The notes under the pieces: model-generated
Told to the model about the DNA's origin: nothing
Seen by the model: the letters and a program-made list of their open reading frames with translations, nothing else
Databases searched by the model: none
Assembly (NCBI GenBank): GCA_007123785.1
Contig: SLGL01000105.1
Location: 1 to 5,230 of the forward strand
Direction: 5' to 3'
Length of the DNA: 5,230 nucleotides
From: Balneolaceae bacterium
GTDB lineage: Bacteria > Bacteroidota > Rhodothermia > Balneolales > Balneolaceae
Program-made: the position numbers and the translations under genes
Shown: piece after piece, positions 1-5,230 of the stretch
Layout: each line of letters begins with the position of its first letter
How positions within the stretch are numbered: position 1 is the first letter of the stretch

Positions 1-802
1 AAAAATGGATCAAATACTTCAAATTTCCGGCAAATATGATATTCCTGTAATCGAAGATGCTGCTGAAGCATTAGGTTCATCAATAGATAACAAGAAATGC
101 GGATCTTTTGGTGAACTTGGTATTTTATCATTCAATGGCAACAAAATTATTACCACGTCCGGAGGAGGTGCTCTTCTTGGTAATAATAGTGAACTCATTA
201 AGAAAGCCAGATTTTTCGCTACCCAGGCACGCGATGATGCTCCACATTATGAACATTCGTCAATTGGGTATAATTATCGCATGAGCAATATTCTGGCAGG
301 AATAGGCCGCGGACAGATGAAAGTTTTAGACTTACGTGTAGAAAGAAGAAGAGAAGTTTATAAAAATTACTTTTCAGAGCTTGGTAAAACCTGGTTTGAA
401 CCACCTGCAGGGTTTGGTAAAAATTGCAATGATTCTCTGACGGAAGCAGTTCAATCATTTAAATTTATACATAAATCTCCTACAGGTCTCTATTTTCTAA
501 AAGAACCGGATGGGTATTTCAGTAACCGCTGGCTGACCACTGTAATATTAAATTCTGAACAAATGAAAGGGGTTACCCGCAAAGATATCCGGATGGCAAT
601 GAAAAAGGAAAATATTGAGGTTAGGCCACTTTGGAAGCCAATGCACTTGCAGCCTGTATTTAAACAGTATCCAAAATACACAAATGGAATTTCTAAGTGG
701 TTGTTTAAAAATGGACTATGTTTGCCAAGTGGCAGCAATATGACAGATAAGGATCAGATGCGTGTCATAAGAACCATTAAAAACACACTGAATATAGGAT
801 AA
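1..802 (+). CDS. Sugar aminotransferase, DegT/DnrJ/EryC1/StrS family (partial, 5' end outside window)
   Basis: PLP-dependent aminotransferase that probably puts an amino group on C4 of a UDP-4-keto-6-deoxy sugar in the cytoplasm. Numbering from the Met codon at base 5, EDAAEALGS (17-25) carries the Asp expected to hold the PLP pyridine nitrogen (D18). FNGNK (43-47) supplies the Schiff-base lysine K47, followed by the SGGG loop. GYNYRMSN (about 88-95) and SNRWLT (about 172-177) are also typical; the latter recalls the PglE-like branch. The Met at base 5 is internal: family members have well over 100 residues before this point, and the frame is open to the window edge. Residues about 130-162 look like an extra segment before the FLKEPDGYFSNRW region. 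The stop is TAA at 800-802. The downstream dehydratase would supply its substrate. The family call is firm; the exact sugar is inferred from that neighbour. Confidence 0.93.
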   Translation, partial: KMDQILQISGKYDIPVIEDAAEALGSSIDNKKCGSFGELGILSFNGNKIITTSGGGALLGNNSELIKKARFFATQARDDAPHYEHSSIGYNYRMSNILAGIGRGQMKVLDLRVERRREVYKNYFSELGKTWFEPPAGFGKNCNDSLTEAVQSFKFIHKSPTGLYFLKEPDGYFSNRWLTTVILNSEQMKGVTRKDIRMAMKKENIEVRPLWKPMHLQPVFKQYPKYTNGISKWLFKNGLCLPSGSNMTDKDQMRVIRTIKNTLNIG

Positions 803-849
803 AGTATGATAAGCGTGTTGGAGATATAATATTATTTAGTATTATTGTA

Positions 850-857
850 TATCTTTG
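850..857 (+). promoter_or_regulatory. Possible Bacteroidota-type -7 promoter element (TATCTTTG)
   Basis: TATCTTTG matches the TAnnTTTG -7 consensus known for the primary sigma factor of Bacteroidota. No TTG lies at the usual -33 distance; the nearest, at 818-820, is too far upstream. A start a few bases downstream would fall in or next to the SD at 866-875 and leave a very short leader. An alternative sigma70-like reading, TTGGAG (818-823) with TATTAT (840-845), is also weak. This is a candidate only. Confidence 0.25.
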
Positions 858-865
858 CAAGAGGG

Positions 866-875
866 GGAGGTGATC
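866..875 (+). promoter_or_regulatory. Perfect extended Shine-Dalgarno (GGAGGTGATC) for a leader ORF
   Basis: GGAGGTGATC is a 10-base exact complement to the usual 3' end of bacterial 16S rRNA. It sits 7 nt (counting from GGAGG) before the ATG at 878. That distance is ideal for the leader ORF and much too long for the dehydratase ATG at 907. No other gene start in the window has a recognisable SD, so this one stands out. Confidence 0.8.
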
Positions 876-877
876 TC

Positions 878-910
878 ATGTTGCATTCATACATATATAA
901 GCAGCTATGA
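878..910 (+). CDS. Ten-codon leader ORF (MLHSYIYKQL) coupled to the dehydratase
   Basis: ATG at 878 opens a frame of ten codons ending in TGA at 908-910. This TGA overlaps the dehydratase ATG (907-909) as ATGA. The leader ORF lies directly after the perfect SD at 866-875, while the dehydratase ATG has no SD of its own. The likely role is to load ribosomes that terminate and restart on the dehydratase (translational coupling); the peptide need not have a function. The dehydratase frame cannot be extended upstream, because TAA at 898-900 closes it, so the SD does not simply mark a longer N-terminus. Alternatively, the ATG at 878 is the old start of the dehydratase, separated from it by a small indel. 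The sequence is clear; whether it is translated is inferred. Confidence 0.5.
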   Translation: MLHSYIYKQL

Positions 911-2769
911 AAGATACCATTTATAATTACAGAAAAATTGTCAAATTCATTCTTGATGTTTTGGTGTGGACTTCTGTGACGATTTTAGCTTACCTGATAC
1001 GTTTTGATGGGAACATTCAAGGATATGAGAGCCAGATTTTTGCTGTAACAGGTATACTCGCAATATTTAAAACCCTGGTTGTTTATCTATCAGGTTCTTA
1101 TATGCAGGCCTGGAGAAATACAAGTTATGCAGATCTTTTTCAGATTGTAAGAATTACAATTTCTGTTGCCTTACCTTTTTTCCTTATTGTAATGTTTGTC
1201 AGGGATATTTATGTCATACCTGTTTCCATTCCTGTATTGGAATTTCTGCTTGGAGTTCCGGCATTGGCATTCATGAGAGCTACTGCAAGGTTTCTTATAA
1301 AATACCGCCAAACCTCACCCAAAGTTTCTGATGAGAAAAAAAGAATATTGATTGTTGGAGCAGGAGAAAGTGGCACTATGGCTGCAAGAGAGATGCTGAA
1401 ACATCCCAGGGAAAAAATGTTACCTGTGGCTTTTTTGGATGATGATTTGTCCAAACAAAATCAACGAATTCTGGGTATTCCTGTAAAAGGGACGATTGAA
1501 GAACTTTCCGGAATTGTAAAAAAAATGGAAATTGATGAAATACTGATTGCAATGCCTTCTGAATCGGGAGAGACGATTCGAAAAGTTGTTGAAAGAGCAA
1601 GGAAAAGTAAAGTGCGCTACCGAATCATACCAGGTATTTATGATCTTGTAAGCGGCAAAGTAACGATCAATCAGATCAGGAACGTAGACGTAGCCGACCT
1701 ACTCAGGCGGAAACCGGTAATTCTTAATTCTGAAGAGATCAGGAGCTGCATTGAAGAAAGGAAAATTTTAGTCACCGGAGCCGGTGGTTCGATTGGGTCA
1801 GAAATTGTACGCCAGGTTTCAAGATTCAACCCGAGACATGTAATTCTTTTAGGCCGGGGAGAAAACAGTCTTCATCAATTAATAAACCAAATCAGTAGTG
1901 AGTTTCAACATCTGGATTATTGTACCCGAATATGTGATGTTAGAGATTATAACAGCCTGAGTCATATTTTCCACAATGAAAAACCGGATGTTGTGTACCA
2001 TGCAGCTGCACACAAGCATGTTCCATTAATGGAAGACAATCCTGCTCAGGCGATACTGAATAATGTCATCGGCACACGAAATGTTGTAAATCTTGCACTT
2101 GAACATGGTGTATCACATTTTGTAAATATATCAACTGACAAAGCTGTAAATCCCACTTCAGTAATGGGGGCCAGTAAGCGAATATCCGAACATGTCGTTG
2201 AGTTGGGTGCCAGTCAGGAGGATGAAAAAAATGTTTTTGTATCTGTACGTTTTGGGAATGTTTTAGGCAGCAGGGGAAGTGTTATTCCGCTTTTTAAAGA
2301 TCAGATTAAGAGAGGAGGCCCTGTAACTGTAACACATCCGGATATGGTCCGTTACTTTATGACTATTCCAGAGGCATCTCAATTGGTATTACAGGCAGGT
2401 GCCCTCAACCAGAATGGAGCTGTTTATTTACTTGATATGGGTGAACCTGTGAATATTGAACAGATGGCTCGAGATCTGATCAAACTTAGCGGACTTGAAC
2501 CCGATTTGGATATTAAAATCACCTATTCCGGTATACGACCCGGCGAAAAACTCTATGAAGAACTCTTAACTGACGATGAGGGTATTCATACGACCAAACA
2601 TGAAAAAATTTACATCTCTCCTAAAAACGGAGTGCTCCCTGATCTCGAACAAAGAATAGAAAAACTCAGAGAAATAGCTTTAGAAGGGAACAGGGAAAAG
2701 ATTTTTCAGGAAATTCAACGGATCGTGCCCACATTCAGTGGCTGCGAAACAGAGTCTTTCAGCGTTTAA
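907..2769 (+). CDS. Membrane-anchored UDP-GlcNAc 4,6-dehydratase, PglF/WbpM/CapD type
   Basis: NAD-dependent dehydratase that converts UDP-GlcNAc to UDP-4-keto-6-deoxy-GlcNAc at the inner membrane, an early step toward bacillosamine and related 6-deoxy amino sugars. Its 620 residues match the long form of the family. Four membrane helices are seen at about 10-32, 43-63, 76-99 and 103-125. A first, CoA-binding-like Rossmann region has GAGESG at 151-156. The catalytic SDR domain has GAGGSIG at 291-297 (GxxGxxG), HAAAHKHVP at 365-373 and STDKAVNP at 409-416 (T410, D411, K412), then MGASK at 420-424. Met420 stands where classic SDR enzymes and the C5-inverting PseB/FlaA1 type carry Tyr, which points to the non-inverting PglF/WbpM branch. 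RPGEKLYEE near the C-terminus is also typical. The start at 907 is forced by TAA at 898-900. It has no SD of its own and overlaps the leader ORF stop. The aminotransferase just upstream is its expected partner. Confidence 0.95.
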   Translation: MKDTIYNYRKIVKFILDVLVWTSVTILAYLIRFDGNIQGYESQIFAVTGILAIFKTLVVYLSGSYMQAWRNTSYADLFQIVRITISVALPFFLIVMFVRDIYVIPVSIPVLEFLLGVPALAFMRATARFLIKYRQTSPKVSDEKKRILIVGAGESGTMAAREMLKHPREKMLPVAFLDDDLSKQNQRILGIPVKGTIEELSGIVKKMEIDEILIAMPSESGETIRKVVERARKSKVRYRIIPGIYDLVSGKVTINQIRNVDVADLLRRKPVILNSEEIRSCIEERKILVTGAGGSIGSEIVRQVSRFNPRHVILLGRGENSLHQLINQISSEFQHLDYCTRICDVRDYNSLSHIFHNEKPDVVYHAAAHKHVPLMEDNPAQAILNNVIGTRNVVNLALEHGVSHFVNISTDKAVNPTSVMGASKRISEHVVELGASQEDEKNVFVSVRFGNVLGSRGSVIPLFKDQIKRGGPVTVTHPDMVRYFMTIPEASQLVLQAGALNQNGAVYLLDMGEPVNIEQMARDLIKLSGLEPDLDIKITYSGIRPGEKLYEELLTDDEGIHTTKHEKIYISPKNGVLPDLEQRIEKLREIALEGNREKIFQEIQRIVPTFSGCETESFSV

Positions 2770-2866
2770 AGTGCCATATTTATTTCTCAAAAAATAATTC
2801 AGATTTTTGATTGGTTTCATTATCATCTCTCTCCGGTCAAAATAATTCAAAAATCAGCCAATTTTT
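2770..2866 (+). other. AT-rich intergenic gap before the GT2 gene
   Basis: 97 nt between the dehydratase TAA and the TTG start of the glycosyltransferase. I find no SD, no TAnnTTTG element and no acceptable sigma70 pair. TC-A6-TAATTCA (2787-2801) recurs as TC-A4-TAATTCA (2837-2849), a direct repeat differing by two A. Most of the rest belongs to the inverted repeat listed separately. Confidence 0.6.
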
Positions 2867-2871
2867 TTGAG
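2786..2871 (+). repeat. Imperfect AT-rich inverted repeat enclosing the GT2 start
   Basis: CTCAAAAAAT (2786-2795) pairs with ATTTTTTTGAG (2861-2871) with one bulged base. GATTTTTGA (2802-2810) pairs perfectly with TCAAAAATC (2847-2855). A 6 x 5 internal loop separates the two stems, and the apical loop is 36 nt. The outer right arm contains the TTG start codon (2867-2869) of the next gene, so folding could hide it. The stem is nearly all A-T and therefore weak. It lacks the GC-rich stem of a classic terminator. A structural role is possible but unproven. Confidence 0.45.
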
Positions 2872-3730
2872 AGAATTTCCAGAAGTAACCGTCATCATTC
2901 CCGTTTATAACATGGCATCCACTTTATCGGTTGCGTTTGAAAGCCTGTTTTCACTTGAAAATTTACCTATCGAAATTGTTGTTGTTAATGACGGGTCAAC
3001 AGATGATACACAAAATGTGATAGATAGATTTGAAAAAAAGGCTGTAAACCTAAAATGGGTGTCGTTCAAATCAATAACCATATCAAACAGTGGTCGGGCA
3101 GAAGCACTTAATGAAGGGGTTAAACTTTCAAGAGGTGAATATCTTTCATTTTTAGATGCTGACGACAGTATCGATTCTTCAAATTTTAAAAAAAATTTGG
3201 AATGTGCTCGAAACGCCAACTCTGAAATGGCAATCGGTCAATTTAAAATTGTGGGTGAGGGGGGGGGGATTTCAATTATTCGGAAACTTAGTAAAGGAAT
3301 GACTACCGAGCAGATTATCAGAAAAATTGCGTATTCACCCATTAGTCCTGTCCATTTGAATGCGATTCTGATAAAAAAATCTCTTTTTTTACATGCCGGC
3401 GGGTTTGATGCGTCAAACAAGAAGGCTGAAGATAAAGACCTGTTGATTCGGCTGTTGCGCCAAGCCAGAAATATCACGATTTGTGATTCGTTTCACTACA
3501 TTTACAAAAAATATAACCTCAGCAGGAAAGAGAAAGTAAAAAAACGGCTGGAGTGGATGACTTATAGGCAGTTGATGATTCGGAAAAATTTTTCAGGTTT
3601 TCGGTATGTAACTTCCTCGTCCCTGCAATACAGTTACGACCTGCTGAAGCTTTTGTATGAATGTACCTTCATGTATGATCTCATATTGAAACTGAAGAAT
3701 CGACTGCGGCCAGATGCCTTTATCAAGTAA
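2867..3730 (+). CDS. Glycosyltransferase family 2 (GT-A fold) with in-frame poly-G tract
   Basis: Cytoplasmic transferase that would move a sugar from a nucleotide donor to a growing lipid-linked glycan; donor and acceptor cannot be told. Of its 287 residues, the N-terminal half is a standard GT-A domain: VTVIIPVYN (7-15), VVNDGSTD (39-46), NSGRAEALNEG (74-84) and the metal-binding DAD at 97-99. GGFD (178-181) and the ED pair at 188-189 mark the acceptor/catalytic side. There is no transmembrane helix. The start is TTG at 2867: the frame is closed upstream by TAA at 2843-2845 and contains no ATG or GTG, and the first internal ATG (residue 16) would remove the first beta strand. There is no SD. 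Ten G at 3259-3268 encode part of E131-G134. Losing or gaining one G ends translation shortly after, so the gene may be phase-variable. It is intact at the length seen here. Confidence 0.92.
   Translation: MREFPEVTVIIPVYNMASTLSVAFESLFSLENLPIEIVVVNDGSTDDTQNVIDRFEKKAVNLKWVSFKSITISNSGRAEALNEGVKLSRGEYLSFLDADDSIDSSNFKKNLECARNANSEMAIGQFKIVGEGGGISIIRKLSKGMTTEQIIRKIAYSPISPVHLNAILIKKSLFLHAGGFDASNKKAEDKDLLIRLLRQARNITICDSFHYIYKKYNLSRKEKVKKRLEWMTYRQLMIRKNFSGFRYVTSSSLQYSYDLLKLLYECTFMYDLILKLKNRLRPDAFIK
3259..3268 (+). repeat. G10 homopolymer inside the GT2 gene
   Basis: Ten consecutive G in a clearly AT-rich gene, read as GAG-GGG-GGG-GGG (residues 131-134). With eleven G the frame meets TAG at 3289-3291; with nine it meets TGA at 3300-3302. 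The present length is the ON length. Tracts of this kind drive slipped-strand ON/OFF switching of glycan genes in other bacteria, for example poly-G tracts in Campylobacter. That it does so here is inference. Confidence 0.85.
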
Positions 3731-3733
3731 TAA

Positions 3734-3747
3734 ATATTTGCAAATAT
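3734..3747 (+). repeat. Perfect 14-bp palindrome ATATTTGCAAATAT between GT2 and GT4
   Basis: ATATTTG followed directly by its reverse complement CAAATAT fills half of the 27-nt gap between the GT2 stop (3728-3730) and the GT4 start (3758). With no loop it would not make a good RNA hairpin. A dimeric DNA-binding protein could recognise it, but such AT-rich palindromes also arise by chance. No terminator T-run follows it. Confidence 0.4.
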
Positions 3748-4089
3748 CCTGAATAAAATGCGAATTCTACATATTTCAAATGATTTTTTACCGCTGAGCG
3801 GTGGGATCAGTACTCATTTGCAGAATTTACTTAAGCAACAGTCAAGTCTTGGAATGAATGTGCGTTTAATTGTTCCTGATGAAACGATCATCCAATATTC
3901 TGAGGAGCAACGTGACGGTTACCAGGTGCAAAGGGTTCCTTATAAAGGGACAAAAAATCGATTATTAAAACTTAAAAGGATAACTGATTGTGTACAAAGA
4001 AGACTAACTGAAGCACATCAGGAAGAAAATATCGATATTATACATCAGCATGATCACCGTGCTACGAGAACGGCAAGTTCAATTTTTTC

Positions 4090-4098
4090 AAAAAAAAA
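4090..4098 (+). repeat. A9 homopolymer in the GT4 gene
   Basis: Nine A read as TCA-AAA-AAA-AAG (S-K-K-K). The tract is intact in frame. It is a possible slippage site, but A-runs of this size are common in AT-rich genomes, so weight is low. Confidence 0.4.
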
Positions 4099-4415
4099 GA
4101 ATATTCCTCTGATCTGGACCAATCACTACATTCGATTTTTTAATCCTGGAGAGTTGATAGAGAGGATATTTCCAATCGCAGCAGGAAAAAGGCCAGATGG
4201 TTTTATTTCTGTACATAAAACTATCGCAGAAGGATTTAAATCGTCAGGTTTTAAAAATATCCCCATAGAATATATCCCGAATGGTGTAGATTGTGAGATC
4301 TTTAGACCCCATCAATCCCCGAAAAGCTCAACAGCCGGGATCAATGTGTTGTTTCCACAACGAATGGATCCTATAAAAGGACCGGACGTGTTAGCCAACG
4401 CCATTTTAAAACTGC

Positions 4416-4424
4416 AAAAAAAAA
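4416..4424 (+). repeat. A9 homopolymer upstream of the GT4 nonsense codon
   Basis: Nine A within CTG-CAA-AAA-AAA-AGC (L-Q-K-K-S), ending 23 nt before the TAA at 4448. Slippage here does not explain the stop, because the frame after the stop is the same as before it and still reads as GT4. Confidence 0.4.
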
Positions 4425-4447
4425 GCTTTGATCAGAACTGGAGATTT

Positions 4448-4450
4448 TAA
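4448..4450 (+). other. Premature stop codon TAA in the GT4 frame
   Basis: Codons run TGG-AGA-TTT-TAA-TAT-ACC-GGA-AGT, giving W-R-F-stop-Y-T-G-S. In GT4 enzymes this position is a hydrophobic residue in the strand before the Gly-rich turn. TAA also ends three genes in this window (800-802, 2767-2769, 3728-3730), so codon reassignment is unlikely. Confidence 0.9.
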
Positions 4451-4911
4451 TATACCGGAAGTAAACCTGCATCGAATATTCAGGAAAAAACTGTTTCGGC
4501 AATTAAAAAGAAATTGCAGGTGCTTGAATCAGAACAAATCGTTTTTTTCCTGGATACACCACTGTACTGTGAAATGCCGGAATTATACCGTTCTGCCGAT
4601 ATTGTGGTTCTGCCATTACAGGAAGAGACCGAAAATATTGCTGTGCTTGAAGCATGGGCGAGTGGCAAGGCACTGATCTCCACCCGGAAAATTGCAAAGA
4701 ACGGCTATGCAAAACACGCTGAAAACTGTTGGCTTACCGATACAAGAGATTCAGATCAGCTTGCAAGTGCTATTGAAAAACTGGCTGAGAACCCTTCTCT
4801 GAGAAAAAAGATTGGTATGAAAGGCCGAGAGCTGGCCGAAAATATGTTTACATGGGAAAAAATTGCGACAAAAACAGTTGGGTTTTATGATAAAATCACT
4901 CAATCTCTGAA

Positions 4912-5230
4912 ATGAATTTTTTTTCAAAGAAATCCCTGCCAGCACGCTTTATTTCAATGCTGTTGATGGTAGCAGCCTATTTTATAGTAATCCGCCCGAT
5001 AAGGGCTTTCCATAATGAATATGTTGTCTATTCAGCCATGTTGAATAGTTCTGAAAACTGGGGTCTTGCGAATGAAGCTTTTCTTGTTCCCCGTTCCGTA
5101 CTTATTCATTTTGCCTCAGGTGAGTCTGAGCTGGTTTTAGCCTATATGCCTCAGTTTGGATTTTTTTTTCTTTTTGGAATGCTCGGAGTGCTCTATTTTT
5201 TGCCATCCATCAGGATGATTCTAATACTTC
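4912..5230 (+). CDS. Unrecognised membrane protein (partial, 3' end outside window)
   Basis: An open frame of 106 codons runs from ATG 4912 to the right edge without a stop. Its ATG overlaps the TGA of the GT4 gene as ATGA, the usual sign of translational coupling within an operon, and there is no SD. Residues 13-27 (RFISMLLMVAAYFIV is the core) form a first membrane helix after a basic N-terminus (K6, K7, R12). Residues about 33-80 look like a loop, probably on the outer face of the membrane. A second, phenylalanine-rich helix starts at about 82 and continues to about 105. I do not recognise the family. The position in a glycan cluster would suit a polymerase, a flippase or an exosortase-type accessory protein, but the visible part does not decide. 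If expression depends on coupling, the TAA at 4448 in the GT4 gene could reduce it. Confidence 0.75.
   Translation, partial: MNFFSKKSLPARFISMLLMVAAYFIVIRPIRAFHNEYVVYSAMLNSSENWGLANEAFLVPRSVLIHFASGESELVLAYMPQFGFFFLFGMLGVLYFLPSIRMILIL

Larger units (their letters stand above)
803..906 (+). other. Intergenic leader region between aminotransferase and dehydratase
   Basis: This 104-nt gap is AT-rich in its first half (repeated TATTATT units at about 829-846). Its second half holds a purine-rich block, 861-870, that leads into a perfect Shine-Dalgarno and a short leader ORF. I see no convincing rho-independent terminator after the aminotransferase stop, so read-through transcription from upstream is possible. 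Confidence 0.6.
3758..4915 (+). pseudogene. Glycosyltransferase family 4 (GT-B fold), interrupted by one in-frame TAA
   Basis: Retaining glycosyltransferase of the GT4 type, expected to add a sugar to the glycan. The frame from ATG 3758 to TGA 4913-4915 spans 386 codons counting the final stop, a normal family length, but codon 231 (4448-4450) is TAA. Reading past it, the same frame continues the fold without a break: NWRF, stop, YTGSKP. The first half (230 residues) has the N-terminal GG loop (LSGGISTH), HQHDHRA, PNGVD at 174-178, and R202 and K207 in QRMDPIKG, which usually hold the donor phosphates. The second half (154 residues) has the EX7E motif at E290 and E298, followed by AWASGKALIS. 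The functional residues are thus split between the halves, so neither fragment should be active alone. The lost residue lies in a beta strand, and TTA (Leu) to TAA is the simplest origin. There is no SD; the start fits the usual MRILHIS opening. The frame has no other defect, so the lesion is recent, a sequencing error, or suppressed. Confidence 0.88.

Noticed and set aside
5..7. ATG at base 5 as the true aminotransferase start
   Set aside because: The fold would lack its N-terminal region, and the frame is open to the left edge, so this Met is internal.
2786..2871. Rho-independent terminator after the dehydratase
   Set aside because: The stems are almost wholly A-T with a large loop. The T-run is part of the stem rather than following a GC-rich hairpin.
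4416..4450. Frameshift at the A9 tract as cause of the GT4 interruption
   Set aside because: GT4 motifs before the tract and after the stop are all in the same frame, so a substitution making TAA fits and an indel does not.
4448..4450. TAA recoded as a sense codon
   Set aside because: TAA ends three other genes in the window at sensible family lengths, and no recoding signal is evident.
4428..4676. 82-codon + strand frame overlapping the GT4 break
   Set aside because: It lies in a different frame, shows no family features, and the true GT4 frame continues on both sides of the TAA. It is a shadow of that gene.
4514..4915. C-terminal half of GT4 as a separate gene starting at TTG 4514
   Set aside because: It is in the same frame as the upstream half, and the 21 codons between the TAA and 4514 also read as GT4. 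It would lack the N-terminal GT-B domain, so it is a fragment.
219..4945. Minus-strand open frames (for example 490-738, 1209-1454, 2905-3219, 4480-4683)
   Set aside because: All are short, lie opposite well-supported genes, and show no recognisable domains.
1..5230. RNA genes, CRISPR array, insertion sequence or attachment site
   Set aside because: I saw no tRNA-like cloverleaf, no regularly spaced repeats, and no transposase or terminal repeats.

Overview
The window is an AT-rich stretch of bacterial DNA, all coding on the + strand, and looks like the interior of a surface-polysaccharide or protein-glycosylation gene cluster. The taxon cannot be fixed from sequence alone. Three of the four visible gene starts have no Shine-Dalgarno (SD) sequence, and one intergenic site (TATCTTTG, 850-857) fits the Bacteroidota -7 promoter element. 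A member of Bacteroidota or a relative such as Balneolota is therefore my best, low-confidence guess.

Layout: (1) the C-terminal part of a DegT/DnrJ/EryC1-type sugar aminotransferase, cut by the left edge (1-802); (2) a 104-nt gap holding a perfect extended SD sequence and a 10-codon leader ORF, whose stop overlaps the next start as ATGA; (3) a full-length membrane-anchored UDP-GlcNAc 4,6-dehydratase of the PglF/WbpM/CapD type (907-2769); (4) a 97-nt AT-rich gap with an imperfect inverted repeat reaching into the next start; (5) a family 2 glycosyltransferase starting at TTG and carrying a run of ten G in frame (2867-3730); (6) a family 4 glycosyltransferase of normal total length, interrupted by one in-frame TAA (3758-4915, stop at 4448-4450); (7) the start of an unrecognised membrane protein, overlapping the previous stop as ATGA and open to the right edge (4912-5230).

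The dehydratase and aminotransferase form a logical pair. The first would make UDP-4-keto-6-deoxy-GlcNAc and the second would aminate it to UDP-4-amino-4,6-dideoxy-GlcNAc, the precursor of bacillosamine-type sugars. The two glycosyltransferases would extend the glycan. No acetyltransferase, flippase, polymerase or initiating phosphoglycosyltransferase is visible.

The most notable points are the G10 tract, where a change of one G either way truncates the enzyme within about a dozen codons (a candidate ON/OFF contingency switch); the single nonsense codon in the neighbouring glycosyltransferase; and the leader ORF that captures the only strong SD in the window. I see no evidence of a wholly new kind of system, but these points suggest that the glycan made by this locus may vary.
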